55,895 nt of DNA, from assembly GCF_027622875.1 (NCBI RefSeq), contig NZ_JAPZVP010000002.1, positions 137,980 through 193,874 on the forward strand. Reading direction: 5' to 3'. The DNA is from Glycomyces luteolus. Its GTDB lineage: Bacteria; Actinomycetota; Actinomycetes; Mycobacteriales; Micromonosporaceae. The first letter of the stretch is position 1. Every line of letters begins with the position of its first letter. The notes beneath the pieces were generated by a model. It searched no databases. It had not been told where the DNA came from and worked only from the letters and a program-made list of their open reading frames with translations. This document shows, piece after piece, positions 1 through 8,448 of the stretch. The position numbers and the translations under genes are program-made.

Positions 1-67
1 CCCCCCCCCCCCCCCGCCCCCCCCCCCCCCCGCCCCCCCCCGGGGGCCCCCCCGGCCCCCCCCCCCC
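1..67. other. low-complexity contig end
   Basis: Almost uninterrupted C with a few single G bases. It has no coding character and no known biological motif. Similar G/C homopolymer mosaics occur at 5404-5452 and at the other end of the window, so this is most likely a contig-end sequencing or assembly artefact. The sequence becomes normal from about position 70. Confidence 0.75.
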
Positions 68-126
68 GCGGCCGGGCACGTAGATTGGTCCGGCAGCCGA
101 CCGCCGACCAGCAGGAGAGTCCAGTC

Positions 127-837
127 GTGCCCCAACCACCGACCATCGCGGCGGTCCTCGCCGGCGGCCGCGGCTCCCGCATGGGCGCCGCGGTCCCCAA
201 GCAGCTGCTGGAGGTCGCGGGCAAGCCGATCCTCCAGCACACGCTCGAGGCCTTCGAGGCCGCCGCCGCAGTGGACCGGATCGTGCTCGTCATGGCCGAG
301 GGCTTCCACGACACCGCCTGGGCGATCGCGAAAGCCGCTAATGTGACAAAGCTCTCGGCGGTGATCGACGGGGGCGCGACGCGCGCCGACTCGTCGGTCG
401 CCGCCATCCGCTGGGCGCAGGCCCAGCCCGGCGTCGGCGAGGACGCGAAGCTGCTCCTCCACGACGCCGCCCGCATGCTCGTCACCGGCCGCATCATCAC
501 CGATGTCGTGGCCGCCCTCGACGAATGCGAGGCGGTCACCGCCGCGATCCCCTCCTCCGACACCGTCGTCGAAGTGCGGGAAGGGCGCATCGCGAACGTC
601 CCCGACCGCGCCTCGCTCGCGCGCGTCCAGACTCCGCAGGGCTTCCGGCTCGGCCTCATCGCCGCCGCCCACGCCGACGCCGCCGCCGACCCGGGCTTCA
701 CCCCGACCGACGACTGCTCGGTGGTCCTGCGCTGCCGCCCCGGCGTCCCCGTCCGCACCGTCGCGGGCTCGGCGCGCAACCTGAAAGTGACCGAACCCGC
801 AGACCTGGCCCTCGCCGAAGCCCTGCTCCATGGCTGA
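127..837 (+). CDS. IspD/TarI-family cytidylyltransferase
   Basis: A 236-residue GT-A-like nucleotidyltransferase that should transfer CMP from CTP to a sugar- or polyol-phosphate. Visible motifs are AAVLAGGRGSRMG (nucleotide loop, near the N-terminus), KQLLEVAGKPILQHTL, LLLHDAARMLVT, ARVQTPQGF and TDDCSVV. IspD (2-C-methylerythritol 4-phosphate) and TarI (ribitol 5-phosphate) share this fold. The glycerophosphotransferase genes downstream favour a teichoic-acid role, but no TarJ reductase is present, so IspD remains open. I chose GTG at 127 because AGGAGA (113-118) sits 8 bases upstream; an in-frame TTG at 85 lacks this. The gene is first in the window, so anything upstream is lost. Confidence 0.8.
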   Translation: MPQPPTIAAVLAGGRGSRMGAAVPKQLLEVAGKPILQHTLEAFEAAAAVDRIVLVMAEGFHDTAWAIAKAANVTKLSAVIDGGATRADSSVAAIRWAQAQPGVGEDAKLLLHDAARMLVTGRIITDVVAALDECEAVTAAIPSSDTVVEVREGRIANVPDRASLARVQTPQGFRLGLIAAAHADAAADPGFTPTDDCSVVLRCRPGVPVRTVAGSARNLKVTEPADLALAEALLHG

Positions 838-993
838 CCGTCACCCCCGGTCCCTGCCGCGCGACAGCCCGCATCATCAGCGGATTCATATGTGACGCCC
901 GCGCGAACCTTCCGTTGGGCCATGCGTCACCGGTCATTCAGCTAGGTAAACTGCACCAATCCATCATCCAAACCGAACGAGGTGGCACTCGAC

Positions 994-1689
994 ATGTCCA
1001 CGAACATCGTGATCCTCGCGGCCGGCGTCGGCTCCCGGCTCGGCAAGCCGCACCCGAAGCCGCTGACGCCCCTGAACACCGGCGAGACCATCCTCGGCCG
1101 CTCCCTGCGCCTGCTCACCTCCCGGTTCAGCCGCCACTCGATCCACCTCGTCGTCGGCTTCAAGAAGGAGATGATCATGGAGGAGGTGCCCGACGTCGGC
1201 TTCATCTACAACCAGGCCTACGGCGACACCAACACCTCCAAGAGCCTCCTCAAGGCCTTCAACATCCTCGGCCCCGGCGGCGTCCTGTGGCTCAACGGCG
1301 ACGTCGTGTTCGACCCGCAGGTGCTCGACGTGATCCTGCCGCACATCGCCATGGACCGCTCCTTCATCTCCGTCAACACCGCGAAGGTCTCCGACGAGGA
1401 GGTCAAGTACACTCTCGGCGCCGACGGGTACATCAACAAGCTCTCCAAGCGGGTCAGCGAAGGCGCGCTCGGCGAGGCCGTCGGCATCAACTACGTCTCC
1501 GCCGACGACCGCGCCATGGTCGCCAAGCGCCTCGCCGAGGTCGACGACCAGGACTACTTCGAAGGCGGCATCGAGCTCGCCATCGAGAAGGACGGCCTCA
1601 AGTTCGAAGCCGTCGACATCTCGCAGCACAACGTCATCGAAGTCGACTTCGCCGAAGACCTCAACAGCGTCAACCAGGCCTTCAAGTAA
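994..1689 (+). CDS. sugar/polyol-phosphate nucleotidyltransferase (LicC-like)
   Basis: A 231-residue NTP-transferase-fold protein. The N-terminal IVILAAGVGSRLG is the nucleotide-binding loop, followed by PKPLTPLNTGETIL (typical PK-L motif) and LWLNGDVVFDPQVL with the metal-binding Asp. The C-terminal IEVDFAEDLNSVNQ resembles the end of LicC/choline-phosphate-type cytidylyltransferases. It probably activates a phosphorylated alditol or amino-alcohol for an envelope polymer; the substrate cannot be read from sequence. ATG 994 is preferred over an in-frame GTG at 982 because GAGGTGG (979-985) is well spaced from it. It lies between the first cytidylyltransferase and the glycerophosphotransferases, in the same orientation, after a 156-base gap with a weak TAGGTA box at 943-948. 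Confidence 0.75.
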   Translation: MSTNIVILAAGVGSRLGKPHPKPLTPLNTGETILGRSLRLLTSRFSRHSIHLVVGFKKEMIMEEVPDVGFIYNQAYGDTNTSKSLLKAFNILGPGGVLWLNGDVVFDPQVLDVILPHIAMDRSFISVNTAKVSDEEVKYTLGADGYINKLSKRVSEGALGEAVGINYVSADDRAMVAKRLAEVDDQDYFEGGIELAIEKDGLKFEAVDISQHNVIEVDFAEDLNSVNQAFK

Positions 1690-1788
1690 GGGCCCTGCGC
1701 ACCCCGACACCCGCGACCCCCTCTCGGCAGCGGCGCCGACGACCCCCGCACCGATAGTCCAAGCACTACCTTGCAGAGGCACGCCGAG

Positions 1789-3495
1789 TTGAAGAACCTG
1801 CTCAAGTCCTGGTCCATCCGTCTGAACCTCCTCGCCGTCGCGGCGGTGCTCAGCGCGGTCGCGCTGCCGCACCTGCCGTGGCTGCCGCTGGCGCTCGCCC
1901 TCGTCGTCTTCGGCGCCTCCGCCTGGCAGTCCGGATCCTCGATCGCCGCCCAGAGGATCCCCCGCACCCTCACCGCCCTCGCGGTGCTCATCGGGACCTG
2001 GTTCGCCGGCGGCCTCGACCGATGGCCGCTGCTCGCCGCCGGCGTCATGGTCACCGTCTTCACCGCCTACTCCGACGTGGCCGCCCGGGCGCTCAACGTC
2101 GGCTTCCTCGAGACGGCCAACCTCGGCGTCGTCCGCACCCGCCGCCAGCGCATGACCTCCCCGCCGGTCATCGCGACGCTCACCAACTGGCTGGCGATCG
2201 TGTACGTGCTGGCCGCGGCCGTTCCCGAGGGGGGCGCCGCACTCGTCACCGACGCCGTCTTCCTGGTCGTGTCGCTGGGGGTCCTGGGGTGGACCGGGGC
2301 GGCGATCCTGGAGAACTACCTGCACCGCCGCCGCGTCGCGCACCCGGTGGACATCCAGGTCATCAGCGCGATCCGCCGTCTGCAGCCGCGGTTCGTGATC
2401 CATTTCGCGGGCGCGCGCGAGTCGGAGTACCAGCTGACGATGTGGCTGCCGTACTTCGAGCGGGTGGGGGATCCGTACATGATCCTGATCCGCGACCGGT
2501 ACCTCTACGACGGGATCGTGGGGCGTACGAGCGCGCCGATCGTGCTGGCGCCGGCGCAGTCGGTGCTGGACACGATCCTTCCCGAGAGCGTGCGCTCCTG
2601 CTTCTACGTGAACCACGCGGTGAAGAACGCGCAGCTGATCAAGCTCGACAACTATCTGCATGTGCAGTTGATGCACGGGGATTCGGACAAGGCGATCAGC
2701 CGGAGCCCGGTCTCGCTCATGTACGACCGGGTGTTCGTGGCGGGGCAGGCCGGGATCGACCGGTACCACCGGCACGGTGTGGACATCCCGAACTACAAGT
2801 TCCGGAAGATCGCGCGGCCGCAGCTGCACGATCTGCAGGTGGGCGGGCGCGACAAGGTCGAGGGGTCCCTGCCGGTGGTGCTGTACACGCCGACGTGGAC
2901 CGGTCTGACGGCCGATGTGAACTACTCGTCGTTGAAGCAGGGCAAGCGGATCGTCGAGGCGGTGCTGGCGCGCGAGGTGACGCTGATCTTCCGGACGCAT
3001 CCGTATACGCGGACCAATGCGGCGTATCAGGCGCTGGCGGATGAGATCAAGGCGGTGATCGCGGCCGATGCCGCGAAGACCGGCCGGGCGCACTTGTGGG
3101 GTGCGCAGGCCGAGTCGGAGGTGAGTCTGACGGATTGCGTGAACGCGGCCGATGTGGCGATCTCGGACATCAGCGGGACGGCGTCGGACTGGATCTACAG
3201 CGGGCGGCCGTTCGCGATGACGGATCCGAAGGGGTTCAGGGAGGGCTATCTCGAGCAGTTCCCGCTCGCGAAGGCCGCGTACCTGCTGGATCCGGATGCG
3301 GGGAACATCGAGAAGGTGCTCGACGAGCTGCTGGTGACGGATTCGAAGGCGGCGCTGCGCGCGGAGGTGCGGGAGTACTACCTGGGCGATGTGGCGCCGG
3401 AGGAGCTGGTGCCGCTGTTCGTCGAGGAGGTCAAGGCGACGTACGGGGAGCCGGTGCGGAAGGTGGCGACCGGGGAGTCGGCGCTCGCGGCGTAG
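1789..3495 (+). CDS. membrane CDP-glycerol glycerophosphotransferase (TagF-like)
   Basis: About 568 residues. The first ~185 hold four to six hydrophobic segments (for example LLAVAAVLSAVALPHLPWLP and FLVVSLGVLGWTGAAILENY). The rest is a glycerophosphotransferase domain (PF04464 type) with FVIHFAGARESEYQ, VQLMHGDSDKAIS, VLYTPTWTGL, TLIFRTHPYTRTNA and AISDISGTASDWI followed by GRPFAMTDP. The family polymerises or primes poly(glycerol-phosphate) from CDP-glycerol at the inner face of the membrane. Bacillus TagF is only peripherally associated, so the multi-pass N-terminus is notable. TTG 1789 has AGAGG nine bases upstream; TTG 1771 is the alternative. The next gene is a close paralogue. Confidence 0.85.
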   Translation: MKNLLKSWSIRLNLLAVAAVLSAVALPHLPWLPLALALVVFGASAWQSGSSIAAQRIPRTLTALAVLIGTWFAGGLDRWPLLAAGVMVTVFTAYSDVAARALNVGFLETANLGVVRTRRQRMTSPPVIATLTNWLAIVYVLAAAVPEGGAALVTDAVFLVVSLGVLGWTGAAILENYLHRRRVAHPVDIQVISAIRRLQPRFVIHFAGARESEYQLTMWLPYFERVGDPYMILIRDRYLYDGIVGRTSAPIVLAPAQSVLDTILPESVRSCFYVNHAVKNAQLIKLDNYLHVQLMHGDSDKAISRSPVSLMYDRVFVAGQAGIDRYHRHGVDIPNYKFRKIARPQLHDLQVGGRDKVEGSLPVVLYTPTWTGLTADVNYSSLKQGKRIVEAVLAREVTLIFRTHPYTRTNAAYQALADEIKAVIAADAAKTGRAHLWGAQAESEVSLTDCVNAADVAISDISGTASDWIYSGRPFAMTDPKGFREGYLEQFPLAKAAYLLDPDAGNIEKVLDELLVTDSKAALRAEVREYYLGDVAPEELVPLFVEEVKATYGEPVRKVATGESALAA

Positions 3496-3510
3496 TCGCG
3501 GTGTTTTTTC

Positions 3511-3539
3511 GAGGGCCCTGCCGTTGCGGCGGGGCCCTT
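3511..3539 (+). terminator. hairpin after first TagF-like gene
   Basis: Inverted repeat with arms AGGGCCCTGCCG and CGGCGGGGCCCTT around TTG, one G-U pair. It starts 16 bases after the stop codon and separates the two paralogous transferase genes, so the second probably has its own promoter. Confidence 0.7.
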
Positions 3540-3666
3540 CGTCGTCGCCGGTCGGCGGTCGGGGGGTGAATTCATTGGTGGCGGGCGCCACCATGTGGCA
3601 GGGGTAGACGTGTTTTCTTCAACTTGTGTTAACGCCCCGTTCACAAGATCTGCCCATGGAGTGAAT

Positions 3667-5352
3667 ATGTCCCGATTGTGGAGGCAGCGGCATGAGGTCC
3701 TCGCGATCGCCGCGGTCCTCGCCGCCGCCGCCCAGGTGCCCCTCGCCGCTTACGCCCTCGCCGCGGCGGTGCTCGCCGCGACGGCCTGGTCGCCTCGCGA
3801 GGATCCGGGGACGCGCACGGCGAAGCTGCTGGCCGTCTGCGCCGTCCTCGTCGCGGTCTGGCCCGCCGACCCCGCGCGCCGTGCCTTGATCGTCGCCTGC
3901 CTGCTCGCCGCGGGCTTCCTGTGCGTGGCGGGCCTGGTCCGGACCGCGCTCGGGCTCGCGTACCTGGAGACGGTCAACCTGCCGGTGCGGCGCACGTTCG
4001 CGCAGCGGGCGGCCGAGCCGCGGCTGGTGCTCTCGGTCGTCGGCGCGGCGGCGGCGCTGCTGCCGTTCGCCGCGGCGGCGCCGTCCGCGGTCCGGCTCGC
4101 GGCGGACGTCGCAGTGCTCGCGGCGGTGCTGGCGGCGCTGGTGTGGGCGGCCGCGGCGGTGGTGGCGAACCTGCGCCGGCTCCGGCGCGAGTCGCATCCG
4201 ATCGACCACGCCGTGGTCGCGGCCGTGGAGGCGCTGCAGCCCAAGTACATCGTGCATTTCGGCGGGGCGCGGCTCTCGGAGTACCAGATCCAGATGTGGC
4301 TGCCGTACTTCGACCGGATCGGCGACCCGTACCTGATCCTGGTGCGCGACGCGCACTTGATGCGCGGGACGGCGGCGTGCACGAGCGCTCCGATCGTGCT
4401 GGCCCCTGCGCAGACGGTGCTCGACAAGCTGCTGCCCGCGAGTGTGCGGGCGTGCTTCTACTCCAACCACGCGCAGAAGAACACGGCGCTGATCCGGCAC
4501 GGCGAGCTGCTGCACGTCCAGCTCATGCACGGCGACTCGGACAAGGCGATCAGCCGCTCGGCGCTGTCGCTCATGTACGACCGGGTGTTCGTCGCCGGGC
4601 GCGCGGGCGTCGACCGCTACCACCGGCACGGCGTGGACATCCCGGAGTCGAAGTTCCGGGTGATCGGCCGCCCGCAGCTGCACGGCATCGAGGTCGGGGA
4701 GCGGGCCCGCGCCGCGGGCGAGGCTCCCGTGGTGCTCTACGCGCCGACCTGGACCGGTTTCACGGAGGACGTCAACTACTCGTCGCTGAAGGAGGGCAGG
4801 CGGATCGTGGAGGCGCTGGTCGCGCGCGGCGCGTCAGTGATCTTCCGGACGCACCCCTATACGCGTTCGAACGCCGCCTACCAGGCCTGCGCGGATGAGA
4901 TCCGGTCGCTGCTCGCGGCGGACGCCGCCCGCAGCGGCCGCCCGCACCTGTGGGGCGCGGCCGCCGAATCCGAGCGGTCGCTCGCGGACTGCGTGAACGC
5001 GGCCGACGCGGCGGTGTGCGACATCAGCGGGGTGGCCTCGGACTGGCTGTTCTGCGGCAGGCCGTTCGCGATGACCGACCCGCGGGGCCTGCGCGAGGAC
5101 TACCTGGAGGAGTTCCCGCTGGCGGCGGGCGCGTACCTGCTGGAGCCGGGCGCGCGGAACATCGAGGCGGTCGTCGGCGAGCTGCTCGACACGGACTCGA
5201 ACGCGTCCCGTCGCGCCGAGGTCCGCGAGTACTACCTGGGCGGCAGCGCCCCGGAGGACCTGTTCGCGGTGTTCGCGGACGCGGTCCGCGAGACCTACGC
5301 GGTGCCGGTCGACAAGACCGTGGCGCGGGCGCGGATCGAAGCGGCGGCCTGA
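3667..5352 (+). CDS. membrane CDP-glycerol glycerophosphotransferase, second copy
   Basis: 561 residues, same architecture as the upstream gene: an Ala/Leu/Val-rich N-terminus with several membrane helices to about residue 180, then the PF04464-type domain. Shared motifs include YIVHFGGARLSEYQIQ, HVQLMHGDSDKAIS, YDRVFVAGRAGVDRYHRHG, VLYAPTWTGF and IFRTHPYTRSNAAYQ. The catalytic halves are highly similar along their whole length, so this is a tandem duplication. The copies differ most in the membrane part. ATG 3667 is chosen: GGAG (3658-3661) is 5 bases upstream; GTG 3661 is possible. The copies may act as primase and polymerase or on different acceptors; sequence does not decide. A strong palindromic terminator follows directly. 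Confidence 0.85.
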   Translation: MSRLWRQRHEVLAIAAVLAAAAQVPLAAYALAAAVLAATAWSPREDPGTRTAKLLAVCAVLVAVWPADPARRALIVACLLAAGFLCVAGLVRTALGLAYLETVNLPVRRTFAQRAAEPRLVLSVVGAAAALLPFAAAAPSAVRLAADVAVLAAVLAALVWAAAAVVANLRRLRRESHPIDHAVVAAVEALQPKYIVHFGGARLSEYQIQMWLPYFDRIGDPYLILVRDAHLMRGTAACTSAPIVLAPAQTVLDKLLPASVRACFYSNHAQKNTALIRHGELLHVQLMHGDSDKAISRSALSLMYDRVFVAGRAGVDRYHRHGVDIPESKFRVIGRPQLHGIEVGERARAAGEAPVVLYAPTWTGFTEDVNYSSLKEGRRIVEALVARGASVIFRTHPYTRSNAAYQACADEIRSLLAADAARSGRPHLWGAAAESERSLADCVNAADAAVCDISGVASDWLFCGRPFAMTDPRGLREDYLEEFPLAAGAYLLEPGARNIEAVVGELLDTDSNASRRAEVREYYLGGSAPEDLFAVFADAVRETYAVPVDKTVARARIEAAA

Positions 5353-5353
5353 A

Positions 5354-5403
5354 CGCGGTACCGGGGCCGGCGGCGCGACCGCGCCGCCGGCCCCGGTACC
5401 GCG
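5354..5403. terminator. 23-bp perfect-arm bidirectional terminator
   Basis: Left arm 5354-5376 and right arm 5381-5403 are exact reverse complements, with loop GACC. It starts two bases after the stop of the TagF-like gene and lies between converging genes, so it can serve both strands. Its very high stability may explain the poor sequence just beyond it. Confidence 0.85.
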
Positions 5404-6253
5404 CGGGGGCGTGCGGCCGCGCCGCGGGGGGGCGGGGCGGCCGGGGGGGGAACGCCAGCGGGGTGGCGCCGCGGGAGGCGGCCACGGTGGCGGGGTGCGG
5501 GGCGACGAGCCCGAGCTTGTCGCGGGCGTCGCACAGGTCGGCGAGCTTCTCGTAGGCGCGCGCGCCGAGCAGCTCGGTCAGCTCGACCGCGTACGAGAGG
5601 TACACGGGCTCGGCCGCGGTGTGCGCGGTCGGCGAGGCGGTGCACCACCAGTCGAAGTCGTGCCCGCCCGGTCCCCAGGAGGCCCGGTCGAACTCGGTGA
5701 TGAGGGTGACCGAGACCTCGGTGCCGTCGGCTCGGTGCTCGGTCTTGAAGTCGCGCTTCACGGGCAGCTGCCAGCACACCTCGGGCTTGTACTCCATCGG
5801 GTGGACGCCGTCGCGCATCGCCTGCTGGTGCAGGGCGCATCCGGCGCCGGTGGGGAAGCCCTCGCGGTTGTGGAAGACGCACGCGCCGTCGACGACGGCG
5901 GTCTTCTTCGCGGGCTCCTCCTCGCCGTCCTCGTTCTCGAGGGTGTCGTCGACGATGGTGTCCTTCCACCGCCGGTGCAGCTGCCAGGTCTGGGGGGTCA
6001 GCTTCTTGACGATCTGCTTGGTGCGCTTGATGTCGGCTTCGTCGGTGTAGAACGCGCCGTGCAGGCAGCAGCCGTCGGCGGGCTGGTCGGCCTCGATGCC
6101 CGGGCAGCCGCCCTCGTCCGGGTGCTTGCCGAACACGCAGCCCCAGCGGGACAGCAGCCAGGTGAGATCGGCCCTGACCATGGTCGTGGAGTCGTCGGGA
6201 TCGAGGAACTCGACCCATTCGCGGTCGAAGTCCTGCGCCACCTCGTCGGTCAT
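5404..6253 (-). CDS. conserved cysteine-rich protein, 3' end unresolved
   Basis: Starts ATG 6253 with MTDEVAQDFDREWVEFLDP. I can follow convincing coding sequence to about 5455. The protein is Cys/His-rich (CVFGKHPDEGGCPG, GCCLHGAFY, GACVFHNREGFPTGAGCALH, EVCWQLPV, WWCTASP), which suggests a bound metal or Fe-S centre. I do not recognise a named function. After PHPATVAASRGATPLAF the frame enters the G-run patch (5404-5452) and then stays open through the terminator to 5024, inside the converging gene. That extension is low-complexity Pro/Arg and not credible. An indel in the homopolymers has probably removed the true stop. TACCTT six bases before the ATG suggests a leaderless mRNA. Confidence 0.65.
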
Positions 6254-6259
6254 CCCACC

Positions 6260-6265
6260 AAGGTA
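6260..6265 (-). promoter_or_regulatory. -10 box, probable leaderless start
   Basis: TACCTT on the minus strand, six bases before ATG 6253. This leaves no room for a ribosome binding site, as in leaderless actinobacterial genes. No clear -35. Confidence 0.5.
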
Positions 6266-6332
6266 CCCGGCCGGACGCGATCCGAACGGGACGCGCGCCC
6301 GCGGGGACGGGACCGCGGGCGGCGCTCGCCCC

Positions 6333-6389
6333 GCGAAGCCCGCGAGCGGTGAATCCGCCGCTCGGCGAAGCTTGCGAGCCGTGAATCGG
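6333..6389 (+). repeat. imperfect 25-bp direct repeat between divergent genes
   Basis: Copies at 6333-6357 and 6365-6389 (GCGAAGC..GCGAGC.GTGAATC..) match at 21 of 25 positions with a 32-base period, about three helical turns. They sit upstream of the 6397 promoter box and could be a tandem regulator site. Inference only. Confidence 0.45.
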
Positions 6390-6396
6390 TACGGCG

Positions 6397-6402
6397 TACC
6401 CT
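6397..6402 (+). promoter_or_regulatory. -10 box, probable leaderless start
   Basis: TACCCT six bases before GTG 6409. It has the same spacing as the opposite-strand box at 6260-6265. The short palindrome GGTACGGCGTACC overlaps it. Confidence 0.5.
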
Positions 6403-6408
6403 GGTGTC

Positions 6409-7209
6409 GTGACCCAGTCCGTCCCGGTTCTGCTGTCGACCACCTCCGTCTACCCGGAGCCCACCGCGGTGGGCTTCGAGCTCGCCGCCGAGCTCGGGTA
6501 CGACGGGGTCGAGCTGATGGTCTTCACCGACCGGGTCTCCCAGGACCCCTCGGCGGCCGCCAGCCTCGCCAGGCACTACGGCGTGAAGATCGGCGCGGTC
6601 CACGCGCCGTGCCTGCTCGTGACGCAACGGGTGTGGAGCGCCGACCCGTGGACGCGGCTGCGCCGGTCGGTGCAGGCCGCCGAGTACCTCGAGTCGCCGG
6701 TGGTGGTGATCCACCCGCCGTTCTCGTGGCAGAAGGAGTACGCGGCGAAGTTCTCGACGGTCCTCGACGGGCTGCGCGCCCGCTACCCGCACGTTGAGAT
6801 CGCGGTCGAGAACATGTTCCCGCTCAAGCTCGGCAAACGCAAGCTCGTGCCCTACCGGCCCCACTGGGACCCGACGCGGCACGGCTACGACTCCTACACG
6901 CTCGACCTCTCGCACTGCGCCGCGTCGGGCGCGGACGCGCTCGCGATGGCGGAGCGGATGGGGAAGGGCCTGCGGCACATCCACCTGTGCGACGGCACCG
7001 AGCCGGGCGCGGACCAGCACCTGGTGCCGGGCCGCGGGACGCAGCCGTGCGCGGAGCTGCTCGGCGCGCTCGGGGCCTCCGACTGGAACGGCTCGATCAC
7101 CGTCGAAGTGAGCACCCGCAAGAGCGGCAACAGGACTCGACGGGCCGAGGACTTGTACGAATCGGTGAAGTTCGCGAGGGACGCGCTCGCGGCCGACAAG
7201 CCGACGTGA
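6409..7209 (+). CDS. sugar phosphate isomerase/epimerase (TIM-barrel, AP-endonuclease 2 family)
   Basis: 266 residues with the alternating pattern of a xylose-isomerase-like TIM barrel: FELAAELGYDGVELMVF, KIGAVHAPCLLVT, VVIHPPFSWQ, EIAVENMFPL, YTLDLSHCAASG, LRHIHLCDG and ITVEVSTRKSG near the C-terminus. The conserved Glu, His and Asp positions fit a divalent metal site. Family members isomerise or epimerise sugars or inositols; the substrate is unknown here. The gene starts with GTG 6409 and is probably leaderless. It lies between the teichoic-acid-like block and the amino-sugar block, so a link to glycan precursors is possible but not shown. Confidence 0.75.
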   Translation: MTQSVPVLLSTTSVYPEPTAVGFELAAELGYDGVELMVFTDRVSQDPSAAASLARHYGVKIGAVHAPCLLVTQRVWSADPWTRLRRSVQAAEYLESPVVVIHPPFSWQKEYAAKFSTVLDGLRARYPHVEIAVENMFPLKLGKRKLVPYRPHWDPTRHGYDSYTLDLSHCAASGADALAMAERMGKGLRHIHLCDGTEPGADQHLVPGRGTQPCAELLGALGASDWNGSITVEVSTRKSGNRTRRAEDLYESVKFARDALAADKPT

Positions 7210-7281
7210 GCTTCCCGGACGCCCACGTGACACTCCCTCGCCAGGCGGAGTTCTCCGTTAATTAACTGCACATTGCCTCTG

Positions 7282-7287
7282 TATGAT
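7282..7287 (+). promoter_or_regulatory. -10 box for the amino-sugar gene block
   Basis: TATGAT in a locally AT-rich patch (TTAATTAACTGC at 7258-7269). The -35 around 7258 is weak. Predicted start near 7294 gives a ~50-base leader before GTG 7345. Confidence 0.45.
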
Positions 7288-7344
7288 CGACGGCGCACCG
7301 TCTCAGTGCACTATCCAGTCTTCCGGAGAACGCGGAGAAATCAC

Positions 7345-8448
7345 GTGCCAGACCAAGAGCGGGAGATGATCCCTCCGGCGAAGCCCCACATCGGCGAAGC
7401 CGAGATCGAAGCGGCCGTGGCGGTCCTGCGAAGCGGCAGGGTCGTCCAGGGCCCGGAGGTGGCGGCCTTCGAAGAGGAGTTCACCGAAGTGTCCGGGACC
7501 GCCGAGTGCGTCGCGGTCAACTCGGGGACCTCGGCCCTGCAGCTCGCCCTGATGGCCATGGGCGTCGGCCCCGGCGACGAGGTCATCGTCCCCTCGTTCT
7601 CGTTCGCCGCGAGCGCCAACGCCGTCCGCCTCGTCGGAGCCGAACCGGTCTTCGCCGACATCGAGCCCGACTCCTACTGCATCGACCCCGACGCCGTGAC
7701 CGCCCTCATCGGGCCGCGCACCGTCGCGATCATGCCCGTCCACCTCTACGGCCACCCCGCCGACATGGCCCGCCTCACCGCCCTCGCGCAGCGGCACTCG
7801 CTCGCGATCCTCGAGGACGCCTGCCAGGCCCACGGCGCCCAGGTCGACGGCAAGCCCGTCGGCTCCTTCGGCGTCGCCGGGACCTTCAGCTTCTACCCGA
7901 CCAAGAACATGCACGCCCTCGAAGGCGGCATGGTCTCCACGGACGACCCCAAGCTCGCCCGCACCCTGCGCCTGCTCCGCAACCAGGGCATGGAGCAGCG
8001 CTACGCGAACGAGATCGTCGGCGCCAACATGCGCATGACCGACGTCGCCGCCGCCATCGGCCGGGTCCAGCTGCGTCAGCTCGCCGGATGGACCGAGCAG
8101 CGCCGCGACAACGCCGCCCGGCTCGACGCCGGCATCGCCCAGGTCGACGGGGTCGTCGCCCCGCCGGTCCCCGCCGGCGCCCGCCACATCTACCACCAGT
8201 ACACGGTGCGGATCCCCAGCGGCCGCGACGCCGCCCTCGAGCAGCTCAACGCGGCCGGGATCGGCAGCGCCGTCTACTACCCGATCCCCATCCACAAGCT
8301 CATCCCCTACGCCCACATGGGCGTGGACCTCCCCGAGACCGACCGCGCCGCGGCCGAGGTCCTGTCCCTGCCCGTCCACCCGTCGCTCAGCGACGGCGAC
8401 CTGGACCGCATCATCGCGGCGGTCCGCGCCCTGGAGCTGCCCCAGTGA
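7345..8448 (+). CDS. DegT/DnrJ/EryC1/StrS sugar-nucleotide aminotransferase
   Basis: 367 residues, fold type I PLP enzyme. AVNSGTSALQLALMAMG binds the cofactor phosphate, ILEDACQAHGA carries the PLP-ring Asp and the following Gln-Ala-His, and FYPTKNMHALEGGMV gives the Schiff-base Lys at about residue 187. The family transaminates keto-sugar nucleotides using Glu. Next to the Gfo/Idh/MocA dehydrogenase it fits a WbpE/WlbC/GnnB role: adding the 3-amino group to a 3-keto UDP-GlcNAc or UDP-GlcNAc-uronate. GTG 7345 is preferred (GGAGAAA at 7334-7340); ATG 7366 is possible. It overlaps the next gene by four bases (GTGA), so translation is coupled. Confidence 0.85.
   Translation: MPDQEREMIPPAKPHIGEAEIEAAVAVLRSGRVVQGPEVAAFEEEFTEVSGTAECVAVNSGTSALQLALMAMGVGPGDEVIVPSFSFAASANAVRLVGAEPVFADIEPDSYCIDPDAVTALIGPRTVAIMPVHLYGHPADMARLTALAQRHSLAILEDACQAHGAQVDGKPVGSFGVAGTFSFYPTKNMHALEGGMVSTDDPKLARTLRLLRNQGMEQRYANEIVGANMRMTDVAAAIGRVQLRQLAGWTEQRRDNAARLDAGIAQVDGVVAPPVPAGARHIYHQYTVRIPSGRDAALEQLNAAGIGSAVYYPIPIHKLIPYAHMGVDLPETDRAAAEVLSLPVHPSLSDGDLDRIIAAVRALELPQ

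Noticed and set aside
3511..3539. Riboswitch or attenuator before the second TagF-like gene
   Set aside because: The hairpin is immediately after the preceding stop and ~130 bases from the next start, and no aptamer-like structure is visible. A simple terminator suffices.
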